Assembly (NCBI RefSeq): GCF_013408745.1
Contig: NZ_JACCBJ010000001.1
Location: 2,852,001-2,916,000 of the forward strand
DNA length: 64,000 bases
Direction of reading: 5' to 3'
Origin: Leifsonia soli
GTDB taxonomy: Bacteria > Actinomycetota > Actinomycetes > Actinomycetales > Microbacteriaceae
Positions 50,849 through 61,170 of the stretch are shown one piece after another (positions within the stretch are counted from its first letter, which is position 1; the number at the start of each line of letters is the position of its first letter). The translations under genes were made by a program, and so were the position numbers. The notes below the pieces were generated by a model. It was not told the origin of the DNA. It ran no database searches and saw only the letters and a list, made by a program, of their open reading frames with translations.

Positions 50849-52048
50849 GTGGGTAGCGTGAGGGCTTATCAGTCCGCCAGAGGGCGTCGTTATCGGGCCC
50901 GCTGGCGAGACATGTCCGGCCGTCAACGGGAGAAGCGCGGCTTCCGCACCAGGCGGGAAGCAAGGCTTTACGTTGCCGCCGCCGAGGTGACAATCGCCCA
51001 AACGCGCAAGCAGATCCCGCCAGAAGCGACCGTCACAGTCGGTCACTTGTCCCAAGACTGGCTTGCAAACAGGGAGGTGGTGTTGAAGCCTTCGAGCTTT
51101 GCGCCACTGCGAACCGCCTGGAGGGTCTATGTCGAACCGAAGTGGGGTGGCGTCCCGATTGGTGCGATTTTGCCGTCGGAGGTCGAAACGTGGGTTCGGG
51201 AGCTTGTTCAGGGAGTCGCCAACACGGCTCGTATTCGCCGAACCACCCCGGAACGTCCGTGTTCCCCGAGCGTAGTGATACGAGCGGTAGGAGTTCTCGC
51301 GGGCATTCTCGACATGGCTGTCAGGGATGGTCGTATCTCGAGGAACCCAGCGCGATCGGTCACGAACTTGCCACGCAAACGATGGACACCACGCCACCGA
51401 TACCTGACCAACCAGGAAGTCTTCCGGTTGGCGCAAGCCGCTCCCGATGAACCGAGGCGAACACTGATCCTGACACTGGCCTACACCGGCATCAGATGGG
51501 GCGAGGCGGTGGGATTGAGGGTTGACGATCTTGACTTGGTCAGGCGCCGCCTCGTTATTCGTCGTGCTGTGACCGAGGTAGAAGGAGCCATGTATGTTGA
51601 TGTGCCCAAGAGCTGGCAAGCACGTTCCGTTCCGTTCCCTGATTTCCTCATGCAGCCGTTGCAGACGCTCGTCAACACCCGAGACGGTGATGAGTTGCTC
51701 TTCAAGTCCTCAGCTGGCGGGATACTTGCCCGTCCAGACACGGCGCAAAATCGACATTCATGGTGGTCGACCGCGGTACGCGACGCCGGATTAGACCACC
51801 TGACACCTCACTCGCTCAGACACACCGCGGCGAGCCTTGCCGTAAGCGCTGGCGCCAACGTCAAAGTGCTCCAGCGGATGCTCGGGCACAAATCAGCGGC
51901 AATGACTCTAGACACATACGCCGACCTTTTCGAGGACGACCTCGACAACGTGGCGGAGCGTTTGAATGAGCGGGCGACGGCAGAGGTTGACGCCCGGTAC
52001 TTGGCACAGTTGACGAGGACGTCCCGAAAGAAGCTGATCCGCGACTGA
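50849..52048 (+). CDS. Tyrosine recombinase (integrase)
   Basis: A 399-residue site-specific recombinase of the phage/ICE type. An N-terminal Arm-binding domain and SAM-like core-binding domain (about 60-170) precede the catalytic domain: TGIRWGE holds the first Arg near 214, HSLRHTAAS the His-x-x-Arg near 321, LGHKS the second His near 345 and DTYADL the Tyr near 355. GTG start with GGGGTGAGG upstream. The gene ends 20 nt before tRNA-Arg(CCT), the likely attachment site. It probably integrated part of this island. Confidence 0.88.
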   Translation: MGSVRAYQSARGRRYRARWRDMSGRQREKRGFRTRREARLYVAAAEVTIAQTRKQIPPEATVTVGHLSQDWLANREVVLKPSSFAPLRTAWRVYVEPKWGGVPIGAILPSEVETWVRELVQGVANTARIRRTTPERPCSPSVVIRAVGVLAGILDMAVRDGRISRNPARSVTNLPRKRWTPRHRYLTNQEVFRLAQAAPDEPRRTLILTLAYTGIRWGEAVGLRVDDLDLVRRRLVIRRAVTEVEGAMYVDVPKSWQARSVPFPDFLMQPLQTLVNTRDGDELLFKSSAGGILARPDTAQNRHSWWSTAVRDAGLDHLTPHSLRHTAASLAVSAGANVKVLQRMLGHKSAAMTLDTYADLFEDDLDNVAERLNERATAEVDARYLAQLTRTSRKKLIRD

Positions 52049-52068
52049 TCGGTATACTCGTCTAGCCG

Positions 52069-52140
52069 GCCTCTGTAGCTCAATGGAAGAGCAGTTCCGT
52101 CCTAAGGAAACGGTTGGGGGTTCGAGTCCCTTCAGGGGCA
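52069..52140 (+). tRNA. tRNA-Arg (CCT anticodon)
   Basis: A 72-nt cloverleaf. The 7-bp acceptor stem (GCCTCTG/CAGGGGC) has one G-T pair, D-arm GCTC/GAGC, anticodon loop GTCCTAA with CCT at 52101-52103, T-arm TTCGAGT, discriminator A. CCA is not encoded. The outermost anticodon-stem pair is a mismatch (G-A). CCT tRNAs are common integrase targets. Confidence 0.9.
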
Positions 52141-52210
52141 CTTAGGTGTCCGAGTGCCGGGCGCCCACGTCGCACATATTGGGCACCGGTCCTTTACAGT
52201 TGTAGCTCCG

Positions 52211-55200
52211 CTATTCCACAATCGGCAAGAATCGCCCCTCACCGTCCAGGCAGGCGAGAATGTCTCGATGAGGGACATCGTCGACAGCGAAACGATAGCG
52301 GCGGGTCAACAGATTTCGCATGATGCCCTCTCCCCTCTTCTCGGGACGGCTACGAAGTTTCCAGGTACCCGCAATCACTGCTGTCTGGATAGCCAGGTTG
52401 ACTTCAATTTCCCGTAGAAAGACGTCCACGGGAACAGGGGAATCCGTGTTTCCCTCCGGCCTCATCGCGATCTGTCGCAATTGCGCCGGGGCGAGATTGC
52501 GGATGTTGGCACCGCTTTGTCGCAGCCTCCAATTCAGTCCAACATTCACGAACGCAACGATGAACTGCCAATCTAACCAGCCTTCCCCACGCAATTGCAG
52601 GAAGCGGTCGAGGCCCCGGGGATCGGCGAAGAAGCTCGCGAGCGAAACCTTCCAAGCTTCCGCAGCACGATACCGCTGCTCAATAAGGGTGAGCGCCTCC
52701 GCTCGGTCGTACCCTCGTCCGAGGCGGGTGGAGGCAACTAATGCCACGTGGGCTGTAGGGGCAAAATCAGACGAAGACGCGGGGCGCGTTGCCGCGGCGC
52801 ACCGCTCGTAATGTTCGGTCGACAAGAAGTCTGCGACTTCATAGTACGGACGGCCGACAACCACCTTGTGCGAGATGCCATCTCGCATAAGGTTCTCGAG
52901 TAACTCGGCAAGCTCGTCGTTCGGCCGGGCGTGGACCTCTTGTAGAAGTTGCATGCTGCCGGCAACAAGGAACGGCACGAGCTCGTCGAAGTCGGCCATT
53001 GCGCTAACTATGGTGACCCGCATATCGGCGCTATCACCTTCCGGCTCGACGACGGACGTTCCAGATGCAATGACATCGATATGAACACGCACCGTGTCTT
53101 CGACTATGACCGGGTCGTACCGTGCGGCGTCGGCGATGAACACTTGAAACGCTGCCACGAACCCTTCCGCGCTCAGGACGGTCGTCCTGTCTGCGTCGAA
53201 GGTGAAGACCCACCGGACTCCAAGTGCGGCGAAATCGATGACGCGGTTCGGCCCCAAGTCAGATAGCACCGGCCCTCTGAACTGTCCTCTCGCCAGTTCC
53301 TGAAACGCCCCCTCATCAAACGGCATCTCATTCCCGGGCTGGCTGGCGTCCTCCACCATTTGTTCGTAAAGGCCGGTATTCGGGTGCTCTGCCTCAAAGA
53401 GAGGTTCAAGATCGGGCCAGAACTTGCGCACGGCTAGATATTGCATAAGTTCATTGAGTTCGTGCGTTCCGAGCTCGGGATACTTGTCGATGTCGAACGG
53501 GTCTGTGGCCAGAGATGCCTGAGCGAGTAGAGCAACCTCCGTTAGACCAGCTGCATCGATCCAGCTGCCTGCTAGCTGAGCTGCTCTAGCTGAATCTAAT
53601 AGCGCCTTCGGCAACTGCGCCTTGGTGTCCGCGTCGGTGCTCAAATTGGCGAACATGGCGGCAGCGGAGGCGTACATCTTGGCTGCATAAGTGAGACCGA
53701 GATCGCGGTAGAGATGCCCTATGAACCGAGTCACCAAAACCGCGCCATAGATCAAATCGCCGTGGAACCACCGCACCTTTGCGTCGTGAAGTTCGCCTAG
53801 CGCCGCCAACGGTTGTCCAGCTTCGACAAATGCGATCGCCCGGTCGCGGCAGCGTTGAGCTATTGCCGCATCACCGTGCACGGCGGCCACTGCCCCGTCT
53901 AATGCGTCCCGCACTTTCGTATAACGAGGATCGGATGCCAAAGCTGGCGTAAAGAGGGTGAATATTCGTGCAATGCTGCTGACTGAATATGCGCGGGCGC
54001 GCGGAAGCAGGTCTACTAGCTGATCGAGGTACGCCATAACCGAGTTCAGGTCGAAAAGCCCCGACTCCGCCGCGCTCGACGTATCAACTTTGGCGTCGAC
54101 CAGGGAAACACCAGCGAGCCTGTCCCTCTCGACTTTTGTCGGACTGTACCCTCCGCCTTCAGCTTGCTCGACCTTGGGCGTGAGCATCAGGTAGGCCATC
54201 GTTCCGGTTAATGTTGCTGCACGGACTGGGTATTCGGACGAATTTGTCGTCTCCAACTCAGCGGTTAAATGTGCGATGAGCTTCGCCCGCGCTTCCGCTA
54301 TCTCTGGCGCAGATGCCGAGGACACGCCGGCGAACCACATGTTGCCCCAGTAGGACACCAGGGTGGCGCAGTCCTCCAAGATGTCCGCTCGAGCGCTGGA
54401 ACAGGCAATGCCAATCGCTCGACGCACCAAGTCGTCGGTAGCTTCACCCAGACCTCGGAAGCGCGCAACAGATATCTCGTAGCATGCTCGGAAGACCAGG
54501 TCTGAGCTGAGCTCATCTCGGAGAAACGCGCTCATGAAGTCGGCCCACTCTGGCAGATCGCTGTTGGCTGCCGCGTCCCAGGTGGCGAACCGAATTCCCT
54601 CGGTAATCTCTCCCTGCGTCGCGGGTGTCAGCGCGGCAGGACCGTGGTTACTGCGCAAGCCGTCCAGCACCGTGGCATACCACTCCGGAACAGCGACCCC
54701 TTCTGGATCAGGCACCATAACCGCCGGTACTTCTAGGTAGTGCTGCGCTATCCAAACAAGATCCGGTTCAGCGAGCAGAGTCGCGATTTTCGCCCCACTG
54801 AAAATGTCCAAGGTTACGCCGTATTGGTCGCGAGCAATCCGCTGGAGGTCGTGCGACGTGGCCTCGGGAATCGAGCTGACGCTGAAGAACGCAACGATAT
54901 CCACGGGCGCGGCACCAGGACCGCAGATGCCTTCCAGATCTGCCAAGACCTTCGCCCTGAGTCCGGTGCGCTGCACCGTGCACGCTATAACGACAGGCGA
55001 CGTGGATGCGGACGCTGCGAACCCTGCCGCATTGGGAAACTCGTCAGGAATCCGTGTTGTGTACGACTCGCCGTCGCGCTGCTGATCGCCGCCGGCGCTA
55101 ACTGGGCCGTTGGATACGAGGATGTTCGAACTGATTCTCTTACGCGCGATCCGTGTAGCGATCTCCTCGAATTTGTGGTGCTCATTCCGTTCGCTCAGCT

Positions 55201-55327
55201 GTCCGAGTCGAAACGCGATGAAGGACTCTAGTTCAGGTGTCAACTCGCTCACACTGCAAGTATCCAGGTTTGGATGCCCGAATCCGTTTTCAGCTGAAGT
55301 GATCCGGTAGGGGCCGGGTGCGTGCAT
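52211..55327 (-). CDS. Large protein with nuclease-like N-terminus and helical body, candidate defence gene
   Basis: A 1038-residue protein that I do not recognise as a known family. The first ~200 residues resemble a restriction-endonuclease-like domain: HKFEEIATRIARKRI, then GPVSAGGDQQRDGESY with a possible catalytic Asp, and VIACTVQR..LRAKVLADL in place of the E/Q-x-K strand. Residues ~300-700 are helical, TPR-like (DLGLTYAAKMYASAAAMFANL); the last third is mixed. No ATPase motif is seen. The ATG at 55327 is used; GTG 55253 is possible. It is divergent from Wadjet and beside an integrase. Confidence 0.6.
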   Translation of the reverse strand: MHAPGPYRITSAENGFGHPNLDTCSVSELTPELESFIAFRLGQLSERNEHHKFEEIATRIARKRISSNILVSNGPVSAGGDQQRDGESYTTRIPDEFPNAAGFAASASTSPVVIACTVQRTGLRAKVLADLEGICGPGAAPVDIVAFFSVSSIPEATSHDLQRIARDQYGVTLDIFSGAKIATLLAEPDLVWIAQHYLEVPAVMVPDPEGVAVPEWYATVLDGLRSNHGPAALTPATQGEITEGIRFATWDAAANSDLPEWADFMSAFLRDELSSDLVFRACYEISVARFRGLGEATDDLVRRAIGIACSSARADILEDCATLVSYWGNMWFAGVSSASAPEIAEARAKLIAHLTAELETTNSSEYPVRAATLTGTMAYLMLTPKVEQAEGGGYSPTKVERDRLAGVSLVDAKVDTSSAAESGLFDLNSVMAYLDQLVDLLPRARAYSVSSIARIFTLFTPALASDPRYTKVRDALDGAVAAVHGDAAIAQRCRDRAIAFVEAGQPLAALGELHDAKVRWFHGDLIYGAVLVTRFIGHLYRDLGLTYAAKMYASAAAMFANLSTDADTKAQLPKALLDSARAAQLAGSWIDAAGLTEVALLAQASLATDPFDIDKYPELGTHELNELMQYLAVRKFWPDLEPLFEAEHPNTGLYEQMVEDASQPGNEMPFDEGAFQELARGQFRGPVLSDLGPNRVIDFAALGVRWVFTFDADRTTVLSAEGFVAAFQVFIADAARYDPVIVEDTVRVHIDVIASGTSVVEPEGDSADMRVTIVSAMADFDELVPFLVAGSMQLLQEVHARPNDELAELLENLMRDGISHKVVVGRPYYEVADFLSTEHYERCAAATRPASSSDFAPTAHVALVASTRLGRGYDRAEALTLIEQRYRAAEAWKVSLASFFADPRGLDRFLQLRGEGWLDWQFIVAFVNVGLNWRLRQSGANIRNLAPAQLRQIAMRPEGNTDSPVPVDVFLREIEVNLAIQTAVIAGTWKLRSRPEKRGEGIMRNLLTRRYRFAVDDVPHRDILACLDGEGRFLPIVE

Positions 55328-55568
55328 CCCGGTGCGCAATTGTGAGGATGGTCGGGCTCGGCAGATGGCTGGCCGAGAGAGGCCCTCTTCAGCCGTTCGG
55401 CCAGCTCCGCTGGCCCTGACGCCGTGGCCTTTCGCAATGCGTGTGGTCCATTAAGCGAACAGTCAAGGCGAGAAGAGACGATCAGGTGGCGTCACGAGCA
55501 AGAAATGTCCGTGGTCGCTGACATGCTGAGCGAGACGAGAGCATCCAGCTGCGGGGGGACCGGACGAC

Positions 55569-57047
55569 GTGAGCCGAATCACTGGCGAGCTTGCTCGAGT
55601 TGCGGCCGCGTTTGAGCAGCCGACGCTGTCGTTGCTGAACCAGCGGCAAGCACCCGTGGTAGTGGCCATTCTGAACGCCTGCTTCTCGCGTGAGACCCGG
55701 TCGGTTCCGACAGCGCGGCTCCACGTCGAAGTTGAAGGTCTGATCGCCGAAATGGCGACCTCGGGGCTCGCTGACGTCCCCTCCGGCTCAGGCCGTGAGG
55801 TGTGCCTGCGCTGGACGAGGGCCCAGTGGCTTATCCGGTCGACCGCCGCAGATGGCAGCGAAGTCTATTCGCTCACCTCGCATGCCCAGCAGTCGCTCGA
55901 CTTCATCGCGAATCTCCGCCAGGAGCGCACGGGCCTGAGCGAGCATCGCATCGCGAACATCGTGGCGACAGCCAGGCGGATCAACCGGGAGAGCAACCCC
56001 GACCGGCAGTCCCGGATCGCGATCCTGGACGCGGAGATCATGCAGCTGATGGTCGAGCGCGATCGGCTCGAGGCTGGCGGCGAGATGCAGGCCATGACCG
56101 AAGACCGCATGCTCGAAGGCTTCGACGAGCTGCTCTCGCTCGTCTCCCAGCTGCCGTCCGACTTCACCCGGGTCGAAGAAGCCTTCCGCCAGGTCCGCGG
56201 GGAGATCCTGGAGGACTTCCGCGCAGAACGTCGTGTTCCGGGCGAGGTGATCGATCGCTATCTCGAGCGCGTCGACCAGCTGATCACTGCCACCGCCGAG
56301 GGACGGGCGTTCGAAGGCGCCTTCGCGCTCCTCCGCGACGATGACCTGCTCGACCAACTCCGGAAGGACGTGGGCGACCTGATCGAGCAGGGCGAGTCCT
56401 TCCTGATGGACCGAGACCGGCAGGAGCTGCGCGGGATCGTGCCGCTCTTGAGGCAGGGCCTGGACTCCGTCCTGGACCAGCGGAGTCGGATCACCGATGT
56501 GCTTCGGACCTACATCACCACTCGGGACGCAGCTAAGGACCGCGAGCTCGACCGTGTTCTGCGGTCGCTGGAAGGCGCCGTCTCCACCTGGCTCGCGACG
56601 GCCGGTGTGCGTGAGACCGTGCCGGTGAGCCTGTTGCCCGATGAGCTCGAAGTGACGCATCTGCGCGAACGGTTCCACGATCCCTCCGACGACGTCCCTC
56701 TCCCGCAGATTCCGGAAGCGGATGAAGAGCTGCCTGATGCTCTTTCGCTCGACGAGCTGCGCCGCTTCGGCGGCCCCCGCATGGCCGAGCTGCACGCGGT
56801 GCTCGAAGAGGCGAAGGGTCGTCCGGGCGGTTGGAGCCTGGGCGAGCTGTTCTCCGAACTGCCTAACGAGCTTCGCCGGCCGGTAGACGTGCTCGGGCTG
56901 CTGCATCTGGCGACCAACAGCGACGAGCTGACTCGGGCACCGGATCAGACCGAGACCTACTTCACGATCCGTCCCGACGGATCGACCCGTATCCTCACTG
57001 TCCCGCAGTTCGCGCCGGACAACGGCCCCGACGAGGAGGAGCTGTGA
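55569..57047 (+). CDS. jetA: Wadjet subunit JetA (DUF3375)
   Basis: A 492-residue kleisin-like subunit of the Wadjet SMC complex, which recognises and cuts closed-circular plasmid DNA. Winged-helix N-terminus (LARVAAAFEQPTLSLLNQRQAPVVVAILNACF), long helical middle (RLEAGGEMQAMTEDRMLEGFDELLSLVSQLPSDF) and a C-terminal winged helix. Length suits the family. GTG start. It is the first gene of jetABCD, with 4-nt overlaps throughout; 55328-55568 should hold its promoter. Confidence 0.85.
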   Translation: MSRITGELARVAAAFEQPTLSLLNQRQAPVVVAILNACFSRETRSVPTARLHVEVEGLIAEMATSGLADVPSGSGREVCLRWTRAQWLIRSTAADGSEVYSLTSHAQQSLDFIANLRQERTGLSEHRIANIVATARRINRESNPDRQSRIAILDAEIMQLMVERDRLEAGGEMQAMTEDRMLEGFDELLSLVSQLPSDFTRVEEAFRQVRGEILEDFRAERRVPGEVIDRYLERVDQLITATAEGRAFEGAFALLRDDDLLDQLRKDVGDLIEQGESFLMDRDRQELRGIVPLLRQGLDSVLDQRSRITDVLRTYITTRDAAKDRELDRVLRSLEGAVSTWLATAGVRETVPVSLLPDELEVTHLRERFHDPSDDVPLPQIPEADEELPDALSLDELRRFGGPRMAELHAVLEEAKGRPGGWSLGELFSELPNELRRPVDVLGLLHLATNSDELTRAPDQTETYFTIRPDGSTRILTVPQFAPDNGPDEEEL

Positions 57048-57772
57048 CGTTCATCGAGCAAGAGCCGCAAAAGATCGAGGAAGAGCCGGAGTGGGACTCT
57101 GACGAGATGCCCACTGAGACGGAGGCCGATGCCGAAGCGGCGCCAACCACTCATTCCCTGTTCGACGGCGACGAGGGCGGGCTTGAGCTCGACGAGCGCA
57201 AGGCTCTCGTGGTGCTGCTGAAGAACAGGTTCATAACCTCGGACAGCCACCCTCCGGAGTGGCGGGCAATCGTGAAGTCCAGGAAGGCGATCGCGGAGAG
57301 GTTGAACGACCTCTTCCTCGAGCTCGTGATCAGCCTGGACCGCGAGGTCGCCTACAAGCGCCCCATCTCTGGCAGCCGTGAGTTTCCCACCCTGCTGCAC
57401 GACACCCGCTGGCCGCGGGAGGAGACCGCTCTGCTGGTCTACCTCCGAGTCCGGGCGCGGAACGAGCAGGCTCGTGGGGAAGCGCACGCACGGGTTAGTC
57501 GTGCCGAGATGCTCGAGTACCTCCAGGAGAACCGGCCGGAGTCAGCTACCGACCGCGTCTCCGACGACGGCAGGGGGGAGCGTGCGATTGGCGCGCTCAA
57601 GACCGCGGGGTTGTTGGTCAAGACCGACGAGGACGGCGTGTTCCGGATCTCACCGGCCATCGAGCCGATGCTTCCGGTGACGGCGCTGAACAACCTTCTG
57701 GCGTGGCTTAAAGTGCGCACGGCGTCCGAGTCCGACAGCGAGCCCGAATCGACGACAGAGGAGTCCGAATGA
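57044..57772 (+). CDS. jetB: Wadjet subunit JetB (DUF4194)
   Basis: A 242-residue KITE-like subunit. An acidic disordered N-terminus (about 1-45) precedes a winged-helix core (LELDERKALVVLLKNRFITSD; RAEMLEYLQENRPESATDRV; RAIGALKTAGLLVKTDEDGVFRISPAIEPML) and an acidic Ser/Glu tail. It bridges JetA and JetC. GTG start in the GTGA overlap with jetA. Confidence 0.83.
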   Translation: MTFIEQEPQKIEEEPEWDSDEMPTETEADAEAAPTTHSLFDGDEGGLELDERKALVVLLKNRFITSDSHPPEWRAIVKSRKAIAERLNDLFLELVISLDREVAYKRPISGSREFPTLLHDTRWPREETALLVYLRVRARNEQARGEAHARVSRAEMLEYLQENRPESATDRVSDDGRGERAIGALKTAGLLVKTDEDGVFRISPAIEPMLPVTALNNLLAWLKVRTASESDSEPESTTEESE

Positions 57773-60700
57773 GCCTCATTGAGCAGATCTCCGCGCTGAT
57801 CGAGACGCCCGAGCTGCAGTGGCGCGCAGAGACAATGCAGGTGGTGAACTGGGGCGGCTTCCACGGTCACGCCAGCGCCACATTCGGTCCCGGTGTGACG
57901 CTGTTCAGCGGACAGTCCGGTGCGGGCAAGAGCACCTTCATGGATGCTGAAATCGCTCTGATGATGCCGCCGAACGTCGCCTTCAACGGAGCATCCAACG
58001 ACTCGGGCGGAGGGCGCGCTCGCTCCAGCGACCAGCGGAATCTGCTGAGCTACCTGCGCGGCAAACTCGACGACACCCTCGAGGAAGGCGAGGTCGTCGA
58101 CGCCACCCTCCGCGGCCGCGGCGAGCCCACCTGGGGCGCGGTGGCGATGACCTTCATCAGCGAGGCCGGCGAACGGTTCACGGCCATGCGGGCGTACTAC
58201 GTGCCTATTCGTGCATCGCGATCGGCCGAGATCAGCATGCGGATGATCACCATCAACGACGCCTTCGACCTGCGGGATCTGAAGGAGTTCGCCCGGATCG
58301 GCGACAACCACTTCCCGCCGCGGGAGCTGAAGGCTGTGTGGCCGGAGATGCGCACCTACGACTCGTACAGCTCGTTCGCACAGGCGCTGTTCGTCAAGCT
58401 CGGCATCGGCGCGGGCGGAGATGGCGCGAAAGCCCTGCGGTTGCTGGCGCGCATCCAGGCCAGTGAGGACATCCCGACGGTCGACCGGCTCTACAAGGAG
58501 CTCGTGATCGAGAAGCCAGACTCCTACGACAAGGCGGATGCGGCGATCGAACACTTCGACCGGCTGGAAGACGTCTACCAGGAGATGTTGACCGCCCAGG
58601 CCCGCGCGGACCTCCTCGGGCCCATCACGAGCGCCCACGAAGCACTCGACCGGGCGCAGAAGGCGATCGAGACGGACGACGAGCTCGGGTCGCTGGACGC
58701 GGAGACCACGCCGGCGGGGCTGTGGCGGCTGCATCGCCACAGCGGAATCCTCAGCAGGTCCGTCGATGCCAACCGCACGGCAACACGCGGAGCCCGGACC
58801 GAGTGGGCGACGCTCATTGAACGCGAGCAGGCGCTCAAGAGCCGGCTGGAAGCGGCCAAGAAGGCGCACAACGACCAGGGCGGCGGCCTGCTGAGCGAGC
58901 TCGGCATTCAGATCGCGGGCGCGGAAGGTCGCATGCACTCCCGCGAGGAACGGCGCGCCCGGCTCGTCACCGCAACGACGATCTTGAACACGCGGCTGGC
59001 CACCCAAGCCGAGTTCGAGCAAGTCCAAGAGGACGCCCGCGGCTTCATGGCGGCGTACCCCGATGAACACCAGCGGTTGAGCGCCGAGCGCGACGAGGTT
59101 CTCTCGCGCCGCTGGCCCGTCCAGAACAGGCTGAAGGAGATCCGGGCGGAACTAGAGTCCCTCCAAACTCGCGCGGGCCGCATTGACCATTATCTGCACG
59201 ACATGCGCCAGGCGGCCGCCGAGGCATCGGGGCTTGCCATCTCCGACCTGCCCTTCGTCGCCGAGTTGATCGATGTGATGCCCGACGAGGAGTACTGGCG
59301 CACCGCGATCGAGACGGCCCTGTACAGCGGCGCCCGGCGCATGCTGGTCCCGTTGGAGCACCTCGAGCACTTCTCCCGCGCCATCGACCCACTGCACCTC
59401 AAGGGGCGACTCCACTTCGAGGGCGTGCCCCGGTCGCAAGGTCAGCGACAGCCGATCTTCGAGCCGGATCACATCGCGGGCAAGCTGCTCTTCAAGGAGT
59501 CCCCGTACCAGTCGTGGGTGACCGAGTACGTGTCGCATCCCTCACGCGACGCACTGTGCGTCGCGGGGCCGGACCAGCTGAATGGCGAAGATCTCCGCAT
59601 CACGGCAGCCGGCCAGACCCGGCGCGGCAGGGGCGGCAGTCACGGTCGGCAGTCCGGGCGAAACGTCATCGGCTTCGACAACGCCGACCTTCGCGAAGAG
59701 CTGACGCAGGAGAAGGAGAGCCTGAAGGCGCAGCTGGAGTCGACCGACGACGAAGCCAATCAGATCGCCAAGGCCATCTCCATCCTCGGAGCGAAGAAGG
59801 ACGCCCACGCCCTCATCGCCAACGAGTCCTGGCCGGATCTGGACGTGGCCTCTGCCGTCGCCGAGAGGGACGACCTGGTCCGCCGCCGAGACGAGATCCG
59901 CAACAACAACGACGTGCTCGCCGCGCTCGACCTTGAGATCGAGACGCTCGACGACGAACTCGAAGACGTCCAGCGTGAGCGCCATGATCGCGAGACGGTG
60001 ATCAAGGGCCTGGAGAGCGAGCACAGCGGTTTGGTCGAGGCGGAGGATCGGATCAACCCCGTGCTCGAAAGGATCGAGAACGAAGGCGTTCTCGTCCTGC
60101 GCGACGAGCTCGCCGAGGACCTGAACAATCTGTGGGCGCAGGTTCTCCTCGACGAGGCTGAGACCCCGGAGTCGTTCAGTCGGAACCTCAACCGGCTGCG
60201 CGCCGAGCTGCAGAAGCGCGCGACGGAAGCCCGCGAGGAGGTGACCCGCCTCACCCAGCAGATCGAGGCGACCTTCAAGCGGTACCTGACGCAGTGGGAT
60301 GACTCGAATCTCGGCACGACGATCGACTTCTACGATGACTATGCCGGCATACTCGAGGAGATCCTGAGGTCAGGGCTGCACGAGCGCCGCGACGAGTGGC
60401 GCAGGCGCTTGCTGGTTTGGAGCGGACAGCACCTGCAGCAGCTGGCGACCGCATTGACGGCCGCCATCGAGGAGATCGAGGACCGCCTCGACCCGATCAA
60501 CCAGATCCTGCGCGACTTGCCGTTCGGACCCACCAACGACCGCCTCTTCATCGACCTGCGTCGGCTGCAGCCCGATGCCGTGGTGAAGTTCCGCAAGGAG
60601 CTCGCCCAGCACGCGCGCATGGCTACCACGGGCCTCGACAACGATCAGTTGGAGCAGGCTTTCAAGGAGCTGCGCCGGTTCATGGCCCAGCTCCGACGCA

Positions 60701-61170
60701 AGGACGACATTCGGCTTCCGCGCGAGCTCGTGGAGGTCGTTGACCGCGACCGGTTGCTCGACGTTCGTCGCCACGTCGAGATCACCGCCCAGCGCCGTAA
60801 CCTGGATGGCGAACCGCTCAGCATCTACCGATCGCTGCAGGGCAAGAGCGGCGGCGAGATGCAGGAGCTGATCGCGTTCATCGTCGGCAGCGCCCTGCGC
60901 TTCCAGCTCGGGGACCAACAACGCGAACGGCCCCGGTTCGCTCCTGTCTTCCTCGACGAGGGGTTCATCAAGGCGGACGGCCAGTTCACCTCGCGAGCCG
61001 TCCAGGCCTGGCGGGGGCTGGGCTTCCAGCTAATCATCGGCGCTCCGGTCGACAAAGCCCCAGCACTCGAGCCCCACGCGGATGTCATCGTGGAGATCGC
61101 GAAGAACCTCAGCACCCACCGGTCCTACGTGCTGGAGATACGCGGTGTGGATCAGAACAGCAACGCATGA
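57769..61170 (+). CDS. jetC: Wadjet SMC-like ATPase JetC
   Basis: A 1133-residue SMC/MukB-like protein. FSGQSGAGKSTFMDAEI near 46-62 is Walker A; long coiled-coil arms flank a hinge region near 490-620; SGGEMQELIAFIVGSAL near 1025 is the signature and FAPVFLDEGFIKADGQF near 1060 the Walker B. It extrudes DNA loops and senses circular DNA size. Overlaps jetB and jetD by 4 nt. Confidence 0.88.
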   Translation: MSLIEQISALIETPELQWRAETMQVVNWGGFHGHASATFGPGVTLFSGQSGAGKSTFMDAEIALMMPPNVAFNGASNDSGGGRARSSDQRNLLSYLRGKLDDTLEEGEVVDATLRGRGEPTWGAVAMTFISEAGERFTAMRAYYVPIRASRSAEISMRMITINDAFDLRDLKEFARIGDNHFPPRELKAVWPEMRTYDSYSSFAQALFVKLGIGAGGDGAKALRLLARIQASEDIPTVDRLYKELVIEKPDSYDKADAAIEHFDRLEDVYQEMLTAQARADLLGPITSAHEALDRAQKAIETDDELGSLDAETTPAGLWRLHRHSGILSRSVDANRTATRGARTEWATLIEREQALKSRLEAAKKAHNDQGGGLLSELGIQIAGAEGRMHSREERRARLVTATTILNTRLATQAEFEQVQEDARGFMAAYPDEHQRLSAERDEVLSRRWPVQNRLKEIRAELESLQTRAGRIDHYLHDMRQAAAEASGLAISDLPFVAELIDVMPDEEYWRTAIETALYSGARRMLVPLEHLEHFSRAIDPLHLKGRLHFEGVPRSQGQRQPIFEPDHIAGKLLFKESPYQSWVTEYVSHPSRDALCVAGPDQLNGEDLRITAAGQTRRGRGGSHGRQSGRNVIGFDNADLREELTQEKESLKAQLESTDDEANQIAKAISILGAKKDAHALIANESWPDLDVASAVAERDDLVRRRDEIRNNNDVLAALDLEIETLDDELEDVQRERHDRETVIKGLESEHSGLVEAEDRINPVLERIENEGVLVLRDELAEDLNNLWAQVLLDEAETPESFSRNLNRLRAELQKRATEAREEVTRLTQQIEATFKRYLTQWDDSNLGTTIDFYDDYAGILEEILRSGLHERRDEWRRRLLVWSGQHLQQLATALTAAIEEIEDRLDPINQILRDLPFGPTNDRLFIDLRRLQPDAVVKFRKELAQHARMATTGLDNDQLEQAFKELRRFMAQLRRKDDIRLPRELVEVVDRDRLLDVRRHVEITAQRRNLDGEPLSIYRSLQGKSGGEMQELIAFIVGSALRFQLGDQQRERPRFAPVFLDEGFIKADGQFTSRAVQAWRGLGFQLIIGAPVDKAPALEPHADVIVEIAKNLSTHRSYVLEIRGVDQNSNA

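Noticed and set aside
57439..59070. A 543-codon minus-strand frame opposite jetB/jetC
   Set aside because: Shadow of the Wadjet genes; the plus-strand proteins have intact catalytic motifs.
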